Origin: Ramazzottius varieornatus
Taxonomy: Eukaryota > Tardigrada > Eutardigrada > Parachela > Ramazzottiidae
Length of the DNA: 30,817 bases
Direction of reading: 5' to 3'
Assembly: GCA_001949185.1 (NCBI GenBank)
Contig: BDGG01000014.1
Coordinates: forward strand, 369,623 to 400,439
Shown: positions 1 to 10,776 of the stretch, in pieces
Position numbering within the stretch: position 1 is the stretch's first letter
How the letters are laid out: each line of letters starts with the position of its first letter
Made by a program: the position numbers and the translations under genes
Notes under the pieces: generated by a model
Told to the model about the DNA's origin: nothing
The model's database searches: none
What the model saw: the letters and a program-made list of their open reading frames with translations, nothing else

Positions 1-319
1 GCTTTGGATGGCTTCGGATGGCTTCGGATGGCTTCGGATGGGGTGGGATTCGGCATGGAGTGTTCGATGTGGGTGTTCGCTATACCGGATGGGTAGACTC
101 GAACGGTGGACAGGCTGATGTTCTGTGCGAAAGTGTAGCGATGGATCTCTGGATGGTTTTGGGGGGAAGGTACTTGTTGGAGAAGCAGAACTGGAGGAAA
201 CGTCGCGATCCGGCGTTGCAGGTCGCCCGGGTGGACTGAGCAGTGTGATGGTGCTGAAGTTGTCGAACTACGCAGTCGATGCTGGCTTCTTGCAGTGCTC
301 CGGTTCCAACTCTGTCCAT
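1..319 (-). pseudogene. Tyrosine recombinase (Crypton/XerD-like) N-terminal part, broken, left copy
   Basis: This is the minus-strand mirror of 30245-30563 and codes for the core-binding (SAM-like) domain of a tyrosine recombinase. The recognisable pieces are STRATCNAGSRRFLQFC, NISLSTVRVYPSGIANTHIE and PNPTPSEAI. These three pieces are not in one frame. There is a shift at a run of six G/C bases near 157-163, and a four-unit 10-bp tandem repeat at 2-41 shifts the frame again. The same lesions occur in the right copy. The catalytic domain lies outside the window on this side. The family call rests on the better preserved downstream part at 30565-30817. Confidence 0.6.
2..41. repeat. 10-bp tandem repeat, four units, left copy
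   Basis: This is the reverse complement of 30523-30562. It has the same unit count, including the one variant unit (TTTGGATGG at the outer end). Confidence 0.9.
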
Positions 320-1372
320 AGATCCGGGAATGGTGTTGGATGCTGGTTTGCAGATGGCGCCAGCTGTCGAAAGCGAAAGACAAGAGAAAGTGACAGAGCA
401 TAAGCGATATCATTTTCTACACCCTGGACGTAAAAACTTTGCTTGTCGGCGAGCCTAGCTACGGAACGCTGTCACTGACGCGGCGAAAGCAAAAACGAAA
501 TTCTGTCAGCGAGCGCGAGATGAAAGCTGGTGGTGGACAGTAGGCATCGATGGCTGCTGATGTGAGGCGTGCCTAGAAGCTGCGCTCGCTGGGTTGGCCG
601 GCTGTCTGACGCTTGTTCGCCCATTAAGCACATTTAAAATTATTATCTCAAATATCTATTTCTCGGAATGATCTTGATCCTTTACCGGCAACTGAACGCA
701 TGAAGGGGTAGCTGACTTGATGAGCTAAGTCCGTCGAAATTAAAGTGAGGACGAGTACTTAGACATAAAACTCCAGAGATCCGGTTTTGTTTCTGGTGGA
801 AAGTCTTCCCCATCAGAAGTCATTCCAATCAACTTTTCCCACCTAAGGCTCGATGTATGCGAATAAGCTCTGTCTCAATGGAAGCAGCGTGAAAAGTTGT
901 ACAAATTGTCTGAAGGAGCGAGACGAAACCAAACAGTCTGAAACATTTCCGTGCCAAAGTCCCAGGTGGTAGTCACTTGGCCTGATCACCCTGTACACGA
1001 ACCATACATGGACCCGCTATGTGTTATCCGTGCCCATAGACATATGTCGCATACATGAACCCGAACTAAACCCGCAGTGAACCGAAAATGATCTGCAGCA
1101 AACGAAGACTGATCCTCAGTGTTATTTGGGCAATGTCATGGCTCGCAGGCTCTTTAGAACAGGTAATGGGACCAGAGATCTTATCATCAGTCTTCCCCGG
1201 TAGTTGGATGGTCAAGAGCAAAGCTCAAGTTTCTGATAGAGTCAAGTTGGCCCGGCTCACGGCCGAAGACTTATGGCCGTTGAAGAATCTGCAAAAGATG
1301 TAGGATGAAGTGGCCAGAATGCTCAAAGCACCACCCATCGGCAGACAATACAGACTTTAGTCGGTATAATCT

Positions 1373-1588
1373 ACTATGTTTACACGCAAGACGAGAAATT
1401 ATGGTACAGTAAAAATTATCGGACAGGCGAAAAGGACGGAGAATGGAAATTCGACCGTAGAAAAGTGTCGAAAAATGTATTATTGGGAATCCGTCGCATA
1501 CGTTAGTGCTTCCGTACCGCCGTAGTGAAAAGGCATGTACCACAATTTTTGCTGTCCCACAATTTCTCGTCCTGCGTGTACCTATGTT
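1373..1588. mobile_element. Short inverted-repeat element (MITE) inside the left arm
   Basis: About 37 bp at 1381-1418 (TACACGCAAGACGAGAAATT...) recurs inverted at 1547-1580 (...CTCGTCCTGCGTGTA), delimiting a 200-bp element. The bases just outside are ACTATGTT on the left and CCTATGTT on the right, a 7-of-8 direct match. An 8-bp target duplication is the size made by hAT transposases. The element carries no coding capacity. The mirrored copy lies at about 28043-28242 in the right arm, so insertion predates the arm duplication. A partial third copy is at 10888-10960. Confidence 0.55.
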
Positions 1589-2080
1589 CGTTTCTCAAAT
1601 CCATGTGCAATGTAGCAGCAGGGAGATATCAACTTACTCGCACAAAGTGTAATCTGGAGATTACAACGCTAATTGCTTTTTGAAATGCATTATACCATGA
1701 CTACTACGAAAATAGATACGCCAAGTTAAGAAAAACCAATAATAACCAGTTCACATTACCGTTAACGAAAACTATAGGATTCGCCTGCAGAAACATCACT
1801 ATATTATCTCATTACTCACCTCTAAGATATAGAAAGCTTGCTGAAGCCCACGGGAAAGGCGAAGAGCCGAAAACAGATGGAGCATTACCACGGGGACATC
1901 AATACTCACTCGCTGCCGTAACAATCCTATGTTGAATACTTTTCCCGGTATGATCGGCCATCCTTCCGATATCTTTGAGGAGGCTCGGCACTGCAGGTCC
2001 CCACGTTCCACACGTCTCGAAACCATGCCGACAGAAGAAAAAGTTATCTTGCAATCTCCGGTACTTCTAAGCTTGAGTTC

Positions 2081-2610
2081 TTCTTCCCTGTGAGCCGCAT
2101 GTTGGACGTTCTGCGACAATCCGGCCATGTAGGTCTGGCACAGAGTGTCCACAGAGGTCACAGCCTACACCAAAGCCCTACCTTCTCTCCACGGTGATAA
2201 TGTTGTACCATCTGGACCCTTCAAACTTTCGTCACGAAGAACACGTTTCGGTTCCAGGACCCCATAGGCTTGACTCGACATCAGAGGACGTCGAGGAGAC
2301 TCGTTGAGCGAATCATGAGGCCTACGGAGATGAGGCATCATCAAGGTTACCTAGACAGGAGGCTAGTAAAGCGTAAAGCCCATCACCTGATTACTTCGAT
2401 GAGACCGCCAGCACTCGAGTCTGCTCTTCGTGGAGACAAGACTCCATGATTTGCAGGTAGGCCTTCTCGACCAGCGGTTATTCCCAACTCTTTTAGTAAC
2501 TGCGTGGATCCTTTAACAGCAGTTCTGCTCCCGGTTGCTCAACCCCTGTCAGATACTCAACCGTGGTAGTTCAATAACGCAATGTGGCAAGTGCAGTATA
2601 AGGGAAACAA
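2081..2610. other. Non-repeated sequence inside the left arm, nothing recognised
   Basis: No coding region, RNA gene or repeat with a partner elsewhere in the window could be supported here. Confidence 0.4.
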
Positions 2611-2621
2611 CGTACAATCAA

Positions 2622-2710
2622 AATCTAAAACCGGATGGGTGGAGTTGCCCGTACCGTGGAGATTTTCTCGGTCGTAAAACCATGCGCAGAACTGTTTTGT
2701 CGGGTGTTTG
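2622..2710 (+). pseudogene. Possible relic of a sulfotransferase exon
   Basis: The plus strand reads DGWSCPYRGDFLGRKTMRRT. This lines up with RWSSCPGRGDF...PPKTMRTHL in exon 3 of the intact gene at 3417-3515, with about 11 residues missing from the middle. The similarity also shows at the DNA level (GGTGGAG, AAAACCATGCGCA). No other sulfotransferase motif is nearby. It could be an older tandem duplicate fragment or a chance match. Confidence 0.35.
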
Positions 2711-2984
2711 GCTCATCAAATAAATTGATGCGGCCATTGACTACTCGTAAAGATAGACGAAGTTTGGCGAAGGCGTTAGATTTATAATAGCGTCCCGAAA
2801 ACGTCCGCAGTAGAGACTTCGACGTACACTTGTCGCGAGAGCTGGAAGCATGGTTTTGCAAAGCATCGGGTTTACTTTACTTGACTTCCCTGTCGGACTG
2901 GAGTTCCTCGCTAGCGTCTCGTCTGATCGATTTTAGAACTTAAGTTTGAATCTTGTCCCTTCCCAACTCAAATAACACTACGGC

Positions 2985-4349
2985 ATGGAGAATTATGTCC
3001 ATAATGCTGACAAATTGCCTGTCATCTTTAAACACAAGCTGTAAGATATGCTCGACCGGTATATAGTCCGAGCAATCGTTTATGTTTCGTTCACTTCTGT
3101 ATCCCTTTTGTTCTGCAGAGTTGATTATCAAGGAGTGATGCTACACGAAGATTACGCTTCAATGATTCCGGAAGTCGAAAGCTTGCAGTGTAGTAACCAA
3201 GATATTCTCCTTGCTTCTTTCCAGAAATCCGGTATGTTGAACCTGGTCCGGGTTCTATTAATACATCATTAATACCCATACTTCTGGCTTTTTGATATCA
3301 AAGGGGGAACTTGGATGGATTCCATCTTGACATTGATCACGAACAACGGAGATCCAGACAGCCTAGTTCAGGAAGAAGTTAGGACGGGTAAATACAAGCC
3401 AACCTTCATCATTGAATTCAGGTGGAGCAGTTGTCCTGGCCGGGGCGATTTCAAGTTCCTTGACCTTGTGAAAAAGATACCCCCACCCAAAACCATGCGC
3501 ACTCACCTACCGTACCAGCTGTTGCCCCTGGAACTACGACGAAATAACTCTAAAGTATGTTTAATTTCCACCCATTAGCTACTGTGCAGTTGTCATGCGA
3601 GAACATATGGACTATGTTGTCTTTCAGATTATCTATGTATGTCGCAACGTGAAGGACGTCATGGTATCGTTGTATTACCATTACATGTATCATCCATCTA
3701 AAATAATTGACCGCTTGGGAACCTTCGAAGAGTTCGCGGAGGACTTTATGAAAGGAGCAGTAGCGGATGGTCCATACTTCGGTCACTTGCACAGCTACTG
3801 GACACATCGTCACGACGCAAACGTTCTGTTTATTGCTTACGAAGCGATGCTAAAGGTCGTGAATGGAAATAGGCTAGCGTTCGCCTTTCTTAACCTTATG
3901 AATTGCAATGCTTGTTTAATTCATGTTCCCTATCTGTCATATTTTAGGATCACCGCGGAACAGTCAGAAAGATTGCGACGTTCCTTGATAAGGCTTTGTC
4001 CGATGCAGAGATCGACAATATCGTGTTTCACACCTCGAAAGACCAGATGGTTGCAAACAATGACAAGACTTGGAGGCGCTACCATACTGCCAAGGACGCT
4101 AATGGTGTACTTCTGCACCAGTTCATTCGAACCGGTAAGTTAGCAAAACCATTGAAGCAGTTCCAGAAAACAAGCATCGCGTACCAAGCAGTCATCCATG
4201 CTGCCACATTTTGAATATACAACTGCGTCCGACCAGGTATGGCTGGAAAATGGAAGAGCGAGTTTTCGGACGAGCTGAGTGCAGAAACGGATGCCTGGAT
4301 TGCGGAAAACCTCCAAAAATACGGATTTGAAAGCAACCCGTTCCAGTAA
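2985..4349 (+). CDS. Cytosolic sulfotransferase, six exons, intact
   Basis: The predicted product transfers sulfate from PAPS to a small hydroxylated or amine substrate in the cytosol. Exons are 2985-3040, 3119-3231, 3304-3554, 3628-3855, 3948-4134 and 4237-4349. All introns are GT-AG, every phase agrees, and the joined frame is 948 nt (315 residues), a normal family length. The start ATG opens MENYVHNADK. Visible motifs are a 5'-phosphosulfate loop SFQKSGGTW (family SYPKSGTTW), the catalytic histidine in RTHLPYQLLP, the 3'-phosphate site RNVKDVMVSLYYHY with its Arg and Ser, and a C-terminal FIRTGMAGKWKSEF in place of the usual RKGxxGDWKxxF. The Pro-to-Gln change, the Lys-to-Thr and Asp-to-Lys changes near the C-terminus and the Arg in RTHLP suggest altered or weak activity. 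A paralogous relic lies inverted at 25860-26586. Substrate is unknown. Confidence 0.88.
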
Positions 4350-5080
4350 AGCTATGTGTCTCGCCTTCTTATAGAAAGAGCCACATATTACCATCAACAA
4401 TGTTTTACGAAAGTCCGATGTTCAACTTATCATGCTGCAGGAAGTCAGTACATAAGTAGCCCGTTTCATGGCACTTCTTGCTGTGGCATTTTGCTGTGAA
4501 GTGCCAGCTCTACGTAAGGGATAGCGGCTGTCATTTTTAGAGTGTTGAAACCATGACTGACAGAAGTGGTAAGAAGCGGCCATCCGGACACAGCTGGAAA
4601 ATTCAGTTGGAACTAACGAGGGGATTTTACCATCGCTCCAGTCTTGTTTCGCGATCTAAAACGGCAGAAAGGTAGAACAGGGTTTTCTCCGTGGACTAGA
4701 AGAGACTAAACCGGCAGAAGAAAATTCTGGACGTGTGTGTAGAATTCGGGAACCGCAGAACGACTACCGTACAGATCTGTTTCGATGACGTAATCAAAGC
4801 GCTCTGACGTAACACACTCTGATTTGTTTTTTTGATTGACACCAGGATGATCAGCTGATCGGCGCGGTGTTCATGTTTACCTTCACTAGGGTGGTATCAA
4901 TATTGGTCCGAAGCATGGTACAGACCTACCGCCGAAATGTGACAGTCCGAATCCTCGATCTCAGTCTGGACGGCTTATATGTTTACCAGGCTGTTCGTCA
5001 CACTGCTCGCACGAGATCTATCAGCTGGCCGGATACACACTTGAATACTTGATCAAGTCAACCTCGAACAAGGCGTCTGT
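4350..5080. other. Gap downstream of the sulfotransferase, with small hairpins
   Basis: No gene is supported. At 4471-4506, GGCACTTC...GAAGTGCC can form a short hairpin. At 4848-4861 the palindrome GATCAGCTGATCGG occurs. The same core recurs at 29308 in the right-arm insert and, as GATCAGCTGATAGG, in the central palindrome (13364 and its mirror near 13729), which hints at related element ends. Confidence 0.4.
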
Positions 5081-5089
5081 CAGCTGATA

Positions 5090-5467
5090 GTGCTGCGCAA
5101 CCTTTGGCAATCACCCTCGTTCAAACTTGATGTTCGGTGGCAGAAGCAGTTGTCACATCTCGGAGGTACAGTCACCATCATCGGTCGTGGGCAACCATGG
5201 CCGTCATTTGCTCCATCGTATCTCCCAAGCCCGTCGTCCAACTTCAGTCATTTAAAAATTATCTTGTCGAACACACATGAAGCATTTCGAACACGTGACG
5301 GTCCGGTCAGTATTTTGATTATTCAACCGGTTAGGACCGGTGATTTGGACAAGGAAGTGAGGGTAACTTCTAACTCCTTGTCACGTGATACGCACGGATG
5401 CACCTTTACAGTTGTTGTTACCAGCCTCATTGGCGATAAATTTGCCCCTGGAGTACTTCGCGAATGA
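5090..5467 (+). CDS. Unrecognised open frame, possibly a glycosyltransferase fragment
   Basis: An open stretch of about 125 codons runs to TGA at 5465. Its second half (about residues 60-125) reads like a real protein: NTHEAFRTRDGPVSILIIQP, DLDKEV, CTFTVVVTSLIGDKFAPGVL. The GPVSILI...P...DLDK pattern resembles the N-terminal catalytic segment of LARGE/B4GAT1-type glycosyltransferases (GT49), where W-GP-S-A-F-P is typical. This is a weak resemblance from memory. No ATG with a convincing signal or membrane anchor is present, and no flanking exons were identified. It is most likely an exon fragment or relic. Confidence 0.25.
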   Translation: MLRNLWQSPSFKLDVRWQKQLSHLGGTVTIIGRGQPWPSFAPSYLPSPSSNFSHLKIILSNTHEAFRTRDGPVSILIIQPVRTGDLDKEVRVTSNSLSRDTHGCTFTVVVTSLIGDKFAPGVLRE

Positions 5468-5469
5468 TA

Positions 5470-6263
5470 GCGATCTGCAACCACCCAAATGAAATTTCAC
5501 GTGAGACCCCATGCTTCCAAGTTGATTGCCGATATTGGGCAGGAATTTTATGGCCTATTATCATAACCGCCATTCATCACAAAGCCAAAACTTTGGTTGC
5601 GGTTGAATCACAGTGCATTCCGTTCGCCGAACGTGTGCCACACCACGTTGCGTCATGTTGCGTAATCCAATCATAGACGTACAAGCGCGGGGTGCAGGGG
5701 TCCGGAGGACGAGTAAGGCTGAGAAAACAGTGTTTTGACCCTCGGGGCTGGCAAAAATCGCCGCCGAACCACGCGAGGCTCGCGAATTCGGAAAATGACA
5801 TGATATGTTTGAAATAGAAACCAAAGCGTATCAGTGTGAAGCGTCATACGAAAGTGCGTCGTCTGCAACTGGGGAAAATTAAGGTTTTGGGAACAATATT
5901 CGACCTGCCTCCCGAGGCTTCCGTTTTTCCCCCTCCTTCACAGTAAAATTTCCAGCCTGTCGAGGCTGAGAATTTGCTTTTGACACGGCTGGGCCTCGTC
6001 AGCCTGATGGCTCCGCACGCCCCTGCGTGCTACACATGGTTTTGCAGTCTAAGACGTGCACTCCTTACAGCGGGCTGCTGATCAACATTGCGCAAAGTTT
6101 TATACACCACGGTACACTTAAGACCTGTGTATACGGCGTCAAATGAGAACCACCTTTTTCCACATGGTAATCACAGACTGGAAAGTTCGGATTGGGATTC
6201 TGAGCTTTTGCTTCCAGGGAAGACGGCAGAGTTCCTTCGGCCGGTACACCAGCTCGTCGTCTT
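5470..6263. other. Stretch between open frame and transporter, nothing recognised
   Basis: No feature could be supported. The overlapping open frames on the minus strand (5561-5868) show no family pattern. Confidence 0.4.
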
Positions 6264-8452
6264 CTAGAACCATACAGAGTCACGCACTCTCGCCCAGAAG
6301 GATTTTGCTTTTCCAAAGGCTTCCGCTTCTTCGATGGTGTTCAGCAGCTTTGTTCCTGTCGTTTCCGGCAGGACAATCACCGCCACTAGTAATATGATCA
6401 GTACTACTCCCATAAAAATGAGCGGAGCTTCTTGACTGGATATCGAAGCACGCATGTCCTACGAGACAAAAGCGCAGTAAATCCAACTGTGTATGCATCA
6501 GACTAGAATGTAGAGACTGCTCAGTGGAATGAACTGTACCATCGTGCTGACGACAGGCGCCAACATGGCACCTGCTCGAACCCACATGGTCATCAGGCTG
6601 AATCCCGTGTTACGAATTATTTGTTTACTGATTGTTTAGCTGTTTTTGCTGTACTTTTGTATGGCTCTCTTTTTCTACGAATTTCTTGCCACATTTCTTC
6701 AATTTTGTCCTTTAAGCGGTATGCCTGGCAAAACAGTCAGACAGATAAAGGTTATTCTTATTAATTACTGTCGAGTATAACTCCGATGTTCAGAGGTGTG
6801 ATATGGTTGTGCTACCTGCCAGCACATACGAGTAATCTGAATTAGAACGGTCTGTACAATTGCTGCAGCGGCAAGGTAAGACGGTAGTACTGCAGCTGTG
6901 ATACTAGAAGTCGGAACTATCGATGTGTGAGACTAAAAGTGTATTTCGGTTATTCAACCTGTCAAAAGTATTGCCTCAGTCCTACAACATTCGAGTGTCT
7001 GACGTAAGGCCAAAAGCCGTGCTTACCACGAGGCGAAAAGTAAGCTGACAATCCGCGGAACGAACTCTAGTGCGCCTGTAACCAGAAAGTTCACGTAAAA
7101 ATTCCCGAAGACGTATCCGAGAAAAAGTGTCATTCCCTAATACGAAAGCAAGGTCGCAAAGCTGGAGAAAAACACAGGGATTGACTTTGAGTTCTCCACG
7201 TCAGACTGCAAGTTAACTCACCCAATATAGCACGAATCAAACACAATCAATCTAACATACGGTGTCCGCACGCAGTCCAGCACGGTATAGCGATGTTCCA
7301 GCTGTACTTTCGTTTGCAGAGAGCTATACTGCGCTGCCATTGCCCTGATTGAGGCCTCCAAGTCCGAAGGAAGGTCTTTGATTCCATTAAACCTTGCTAT
7401 CGTCACACAGATTGTGTCCACGTCTTCAGGGCGGTTATGAATCAAAAGCCACTTCAATGATTCGGGAAAAAACCAGTACAAAGGTATGACCACAACGCTG
7501 GCTACGGCAATGAATGCCTGTTGGTCATGCCAGTTCAACAAGAAATAACCGGCGAGACCCAGAAGGACCACACTCAAAGCATAGAAGAGCTAAGAAGCGG
7601 CGGCCCAAGTCGCTCGTTTTGCCGGCGGCCCAAGTCGCTCGTTTTGCCGGCGGCCCAAGTCGCTCGTTTTGCCGGCGGCGACCACTCAATCATCAAGACC
7701 CAGAACGAACTGGTAATCCCTTGAAAACAACGGTAGTTGCTACAATATTGAGATTATGTCGATTATGCCAACTAATGATCGCGTGATTTTTTGTATCTGA
7801 TAATTTCGTACCTGTCGTGTCACACCAATGCAGAACCGCAATATGCAGAAAGATACCGGATCGTGAGAGAATATTAATGCGGTAATGAAAAACCACATAG
7901 TGCAGACTGGAGTAGAAAAGCATTGATCGACGCCCAAAGGCTTCGGACAGCCAACCAACAATTAGGCTAGCCAGTAGAGCTCCTGAAAGGAAGACAAGTC
8001 TTAATAGTTGAGGCTATAACTTGCTTGTATGGTTTACCGACATGCTACCAATGAAGAAAACCGAATCAGAAAACTGCACGATCCAGCTTCTATCGCAGAT
8101 CGAGTCCATATGCAAAGTCAAAAGTTTGATGACCAGACTTTGCCAGCAACGGCAGAACTGAACCGTACCTTACATCAGAGATGATCGATTGCTGGCGTGA
8201 ATCAGAAAATACGTAAATAATCGGCGTTGATGTATTATGAAGATCAAGTCCAATCCTTTTGCAGCCTTGTTCAGAGCGTACATACCTGAAGGGAATCAGT
8301 TCATATGATAAGTTTCTGTATTCCCGGTAATCCATCACCCCGGACCGATTTTCCGCTGTGAAGTTTAGTATGGGTTGGTTGTGGACATCGTGTTGGTCAA
8401 CCAGTATCCCTGTAGGTGGAGCGATGAAGAACACCATAGAAAACTTGCTCAT
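6264..8452 (-). pseudogene. SLC22-like organic ion transporter, broken
   Basis: This is a minus-strand relic of a major-facilitator transporter of the organic cation/anion family, a plasma-membrane protein with 12 helices. From the 5' end: extracellular loop with SRQQSIISD (about 8170-8200), CDRSWIVQFSDSVFFIG (8030-8100), ALLASLIVGWLSEAFGRRSM with the GWLSxxFGRR signature (about 7920-7980), SSFWVLMIEW (7690-7720), VVLLGLAGYFLLNW and PESLKWLLIHNRPED (7218-7577), TLFLGYVFGNFYVNFLVTGALE (7025-7140), a helix at about 6820-6895, RNTGFSLMTMWVRAGAMLAP (6504-6628), and the C-terminal exon 6264-6435 ending LPETTGTKLLNTIEEAEAFG. Damage: the helix after FGRRSM reads in two frames (about 7830-7910), an exon has a 25-bp unit in three copies (7598-7672), and a TAG stop lies at 7589-7591 in the frame leading into LFYALSVVLLG. 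It is therefore almost certainly non-functional. The most 5' exon is uncertain. Confidence 0.75.
7598..7679. repeat. 25-bp tandem repeat, three full units plus 7 bases
   Basis: The unit CGGCGGCCCAAGTCGCTCGT + TTTGC is repeated perfectly at 7598-7622, 7623-7647 and 7648-7672, followed by CGGCGGC. It lies inside a transporter exon. With a single unit the minus strand would read PPAKRATWAAAS-stop-LFYALSVVLLGL, which matches the helix arrangement of the family. Two extra units add 50 bases and shift the frame. Confidence 0.93.
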
Positions 8453-8833
8453 AAAAGAGATGAACTGACAGCAAAAACCAAGTACAGGATGATCTGGAAG
8501 CGGCCAGGATTGCCGATGAGTCGCAAGAGATCATCTGAGCCCTTGACGGTTGAAGTAGACTCTACGGGAACCATGCCTTCCGAAGATGCATAAGGCGGAA
8601 CAACGGTTCCTACGTCGTCGCTTCAGATATACGCCGAACATAGGATGCACTTCTGTCGAGATCGGAAACCGTTGGGCGCCGCGTGGTACGCGGATGAAAG
8701 CGTAGGCCAAGAGACCCTTCCGTGGTACGGCGCTGGACAGGCAACAAATTCATTACTGCACAACGCGGAATCAAGATCGTACACCATTTCGGAATCGATG
8801 ATTCGTACACCATTTCGGAGAGCAAACGTTTTG
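8453..8833. other. Upstream of the transporter relic, nothing firm
   Basis: A short direct duplication occurs: TTCGTACACCATTTCGGA near 8803-8818 echoes GATCGTACACCATTTCGGAA near 8776-8795. No gene is supported. Confidence 0.35.
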
Positions 8834-9400
8834 CTTTCCGATCATGTGACCATCAAGTCACTAGTACAATCAATCAACTGGTGAGCAATTGGGACCGAAC
8901 GCATTGGCGTATCAGCTACCACAAACTGGATCTCCGACGAAAATTGCGCACGAAAATTTTCTATATGGGTTCTACAGCCTACTTTGCACCTACTTTTCTG
9001 GACGAAATGCTCGCACTTTTGATATCTTTCTTCGTATTCACTCGATTCTTGTGAAAAAAAATTTATTAGCCAGCGAAAAGACTATTCTTCCGGACAAACT
9101 TGTTTTTCCGGTGCAGAGACCGCAAATGGGCAAAAAGAAAAACTGCTGGATAGTATTTTCAAAAAAAGTGGGCTATGGAACCCATACGGAAAATTTTTGT
9201 GAAAAATTTCTCTCGGAGATCTTGGTTATGGTAGTCGATACACCAATGCGTGGGCTACATTTTGGCTGTCCGGACTTCCCCGCGACTGTCACTTGACGAG
9301 AAATCGCCAGCCAAAAATGACCCTTATTTCCTCGTCCGGTCCCAATTGCTCACCAGTTGATTGATTGTACTAGCGACTTGATGATCACATGATCGGAAAG
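8834..9400. mobile_element. Non-autonomous DNA transposon with 64-bp inverted ends
   Basis: Bases 8834-8897 match the reverse complement of 9337-9400 with 62 of 64 identical. The outer ends are CTTTCCGATCATGTGA on the left and TCACATGATCGGAAAG on the right. The 439-bp interior has no recognisable coding region. No clear target-site duplication was found in the flanks, so the superfamily is open. The high end identity suggests recent activity. Confidence 0.75.
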
Positions 9401-9599
9401 TAAGAAGTGTGCTCTGTGAAATGAAGTTCAAATCGTTAAATTCGGACTGCGGGTTCAGAAGGTACAAGCAATCTAATGAAAACCATAGTTGTACGATGAC
9501 CCGTGACCGTGACTGTATGTGCCAAGATATTTGGCTCGAGGCAACCGACAGTGGCGCATGTTGCCGTGCTTTTGCAGCGCCTATAGCCGTCATATGTGT

Positions 9600-10600
9600 T
9601 GCAGGCGGGGAACACTTAAGCGGAACACTTATGCCGGCGTAGCTGCTGCGTCAGCCATAAGTGTTACGTATCGCGCAATACTGTACCTATGCTTGTCCTT
9701 TCTGCACAAAAATACCTAATGCGTTCCTCAAAAAATGGATTACCGCACAAGTAACTATCCGACTAAATGCACGAGAAAAGCAAGACATTCATTCTGAACA
9801 TGCTAAATTTCAGACAAGTAAAACAGACGCGACTTAATTCGCAATGGACTGTTCAGTTATTTTATCAGTGAATGTCGCTGTAACGCACTGACGAAGTTAC
9901 AGCATTGGCACTGATCTTTCGGCACATTCTTGATTGAGTGGTTCTGACTTCTGAAAAACTCTCTTTTCTGTTCTGTGCGAGCAAAATGAGGGAAGTTTCA
10001 CTCTGCCTCCGCATCGCACTTGGCTGACTGAAATGGTTTTCGCGAAGTCAGAGTAGAAGAAACCCGGTGGACTCGATTTAAGCATTGATTGGGCGTGCTT
10101 GAATTTTATGCGACATGATACGCTTGCTCTTTTCATTCTCACAATTTACGCACCGCACTTTCGTAAAGTTTCATGCCAGTAGGAACATTCTGACAAGTGA
10201 AAATTCCGAAAATGTTTTCCCGGCAAAGTAGTCGTTTGTAGTCGGACGGGATAACCTGTGCAGCCAGTTGCGCGGACAGTGTCATGGATCTGCGAACTGG
10301 CAAGGAAGTTTCGGAATATCAAAGATGCCGGCATGGTTTTCATACTGTGTGCTGGGAAAAGACCATGCTGCAGCACTAGTAACCCTTCTGTCTGCGGAAA
10401 GCAAGAAATACTTTCGGGCAGAAAGGGCAGCATAAGTGTTGCGCGGTCGTAGTCGTCATAAGTGCAATGTGCACGTTTCCCGTATGCCTGACACTTATGC
10501 CGGCAGAAGCGCAATGTCAGGCATAAGTGCAATGTTCCACCACAACACTTCTGCCTGCCGCAACAGATATGCCGCCATAAGTGTTACGCGCGTGCAAGAG
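9600..10600. mobile_element. Element bounded by clusters of a CATAAGTGTT motif
   Basis: Two clusters about 0.8 kb apart carry the motif GGCATAAGTGTT in both orientations. The first spans 9614-9668, with AACACTTAAG, AACACTTATGCC and GCCATAAGTGTTACG. The second spans 10428-10590, with GCATAAGTGTTGCG, CATAAGTGCAATG, GACACTTATGCC, GGCATAAGTGCAATG and GCCATAAGTGTTACGCG. Short motif arrays of this sort are typical of the subterminal regions bound by transposases of hAT- or Mutator-type elements. The interior (9680-10420) has no gene. Exact ends are undefined. Confidence 0.45.
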
Positions 10601-10738
10601 ATTTGACGGCTACACTTTGCGAATATGAGAGTACTGCAAGTGGCAACAAACCACAGCATTCGTATGTTCCATCCAGGGAGAATTGTATTACGCGCACTGA
10701 GGACATACAAGAACTACTTTAAAGTGCCGACTATTTGG

Positions 10739-10776
10739 CTCGGGTAATCAAAAGGTGGATAATTTGATTTCCCGAA
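10739..10776. repeat. Short hairpin
   Basis: TCGGGTAATCAAA is followed after a short loop by TTTGATTTCCCGA, an almost perfect 13-bp stem. Function is unknown. Confidence 0.6.

Larger units (their letters stand above)
1..2080. repeat. Left arm of a large inverted repeat
   Basis: Bases 1-2080 match the reverse complement of 27543-30563. Paired positions sum to 30564 in the outer part (base 1 pairs with 30563, base 403 with 30161) and to about 29620 in the inner part (1799 pairs with 27824). The change is explained by extra sequence in the right arm. Identity is roughly 95-97 % by eye, with scattered substitutions, so the arms are distinct copies and not one stretch read twice. The match stops near 2080, where the left continues with TTCTTCCCTG and the mirrored right with TTATTTGAAG. 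The outer end is not reached: the repeat probably continues left of base 1, since the right copy runs on through a recombinase gene. Confidence 0.93.

Noticed and set aside
80-403. Plus-strand open frames in the left arm (18-239, 125-403) repeated in the right arm as minus-strand frames
   Set aside because: They are antisense shadows of the recombinase relic; their duplication only reflects the inverted arms.
1088-1303. Signal-peptide-like frame MICSKRRLILSVIWAMSWLAG in both arms
   Set aside because: It is not continued by any exon, and the segment belongs to a dispersed repeat family also seen at 13722-13903.
1799-2161. 120-codon minus-strand frame at the inner edge of the left arm
   Set aside because: The right-arm copy keeps only the part inside the repeat, no domain is recognisable, and the frame spans the repeat boundary.
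8375-8593. Plus-strand frame opposite the 5' part of the transporter relic
   Set aside because: Shadow of the minus-strand transporter exon; no independent evidence.
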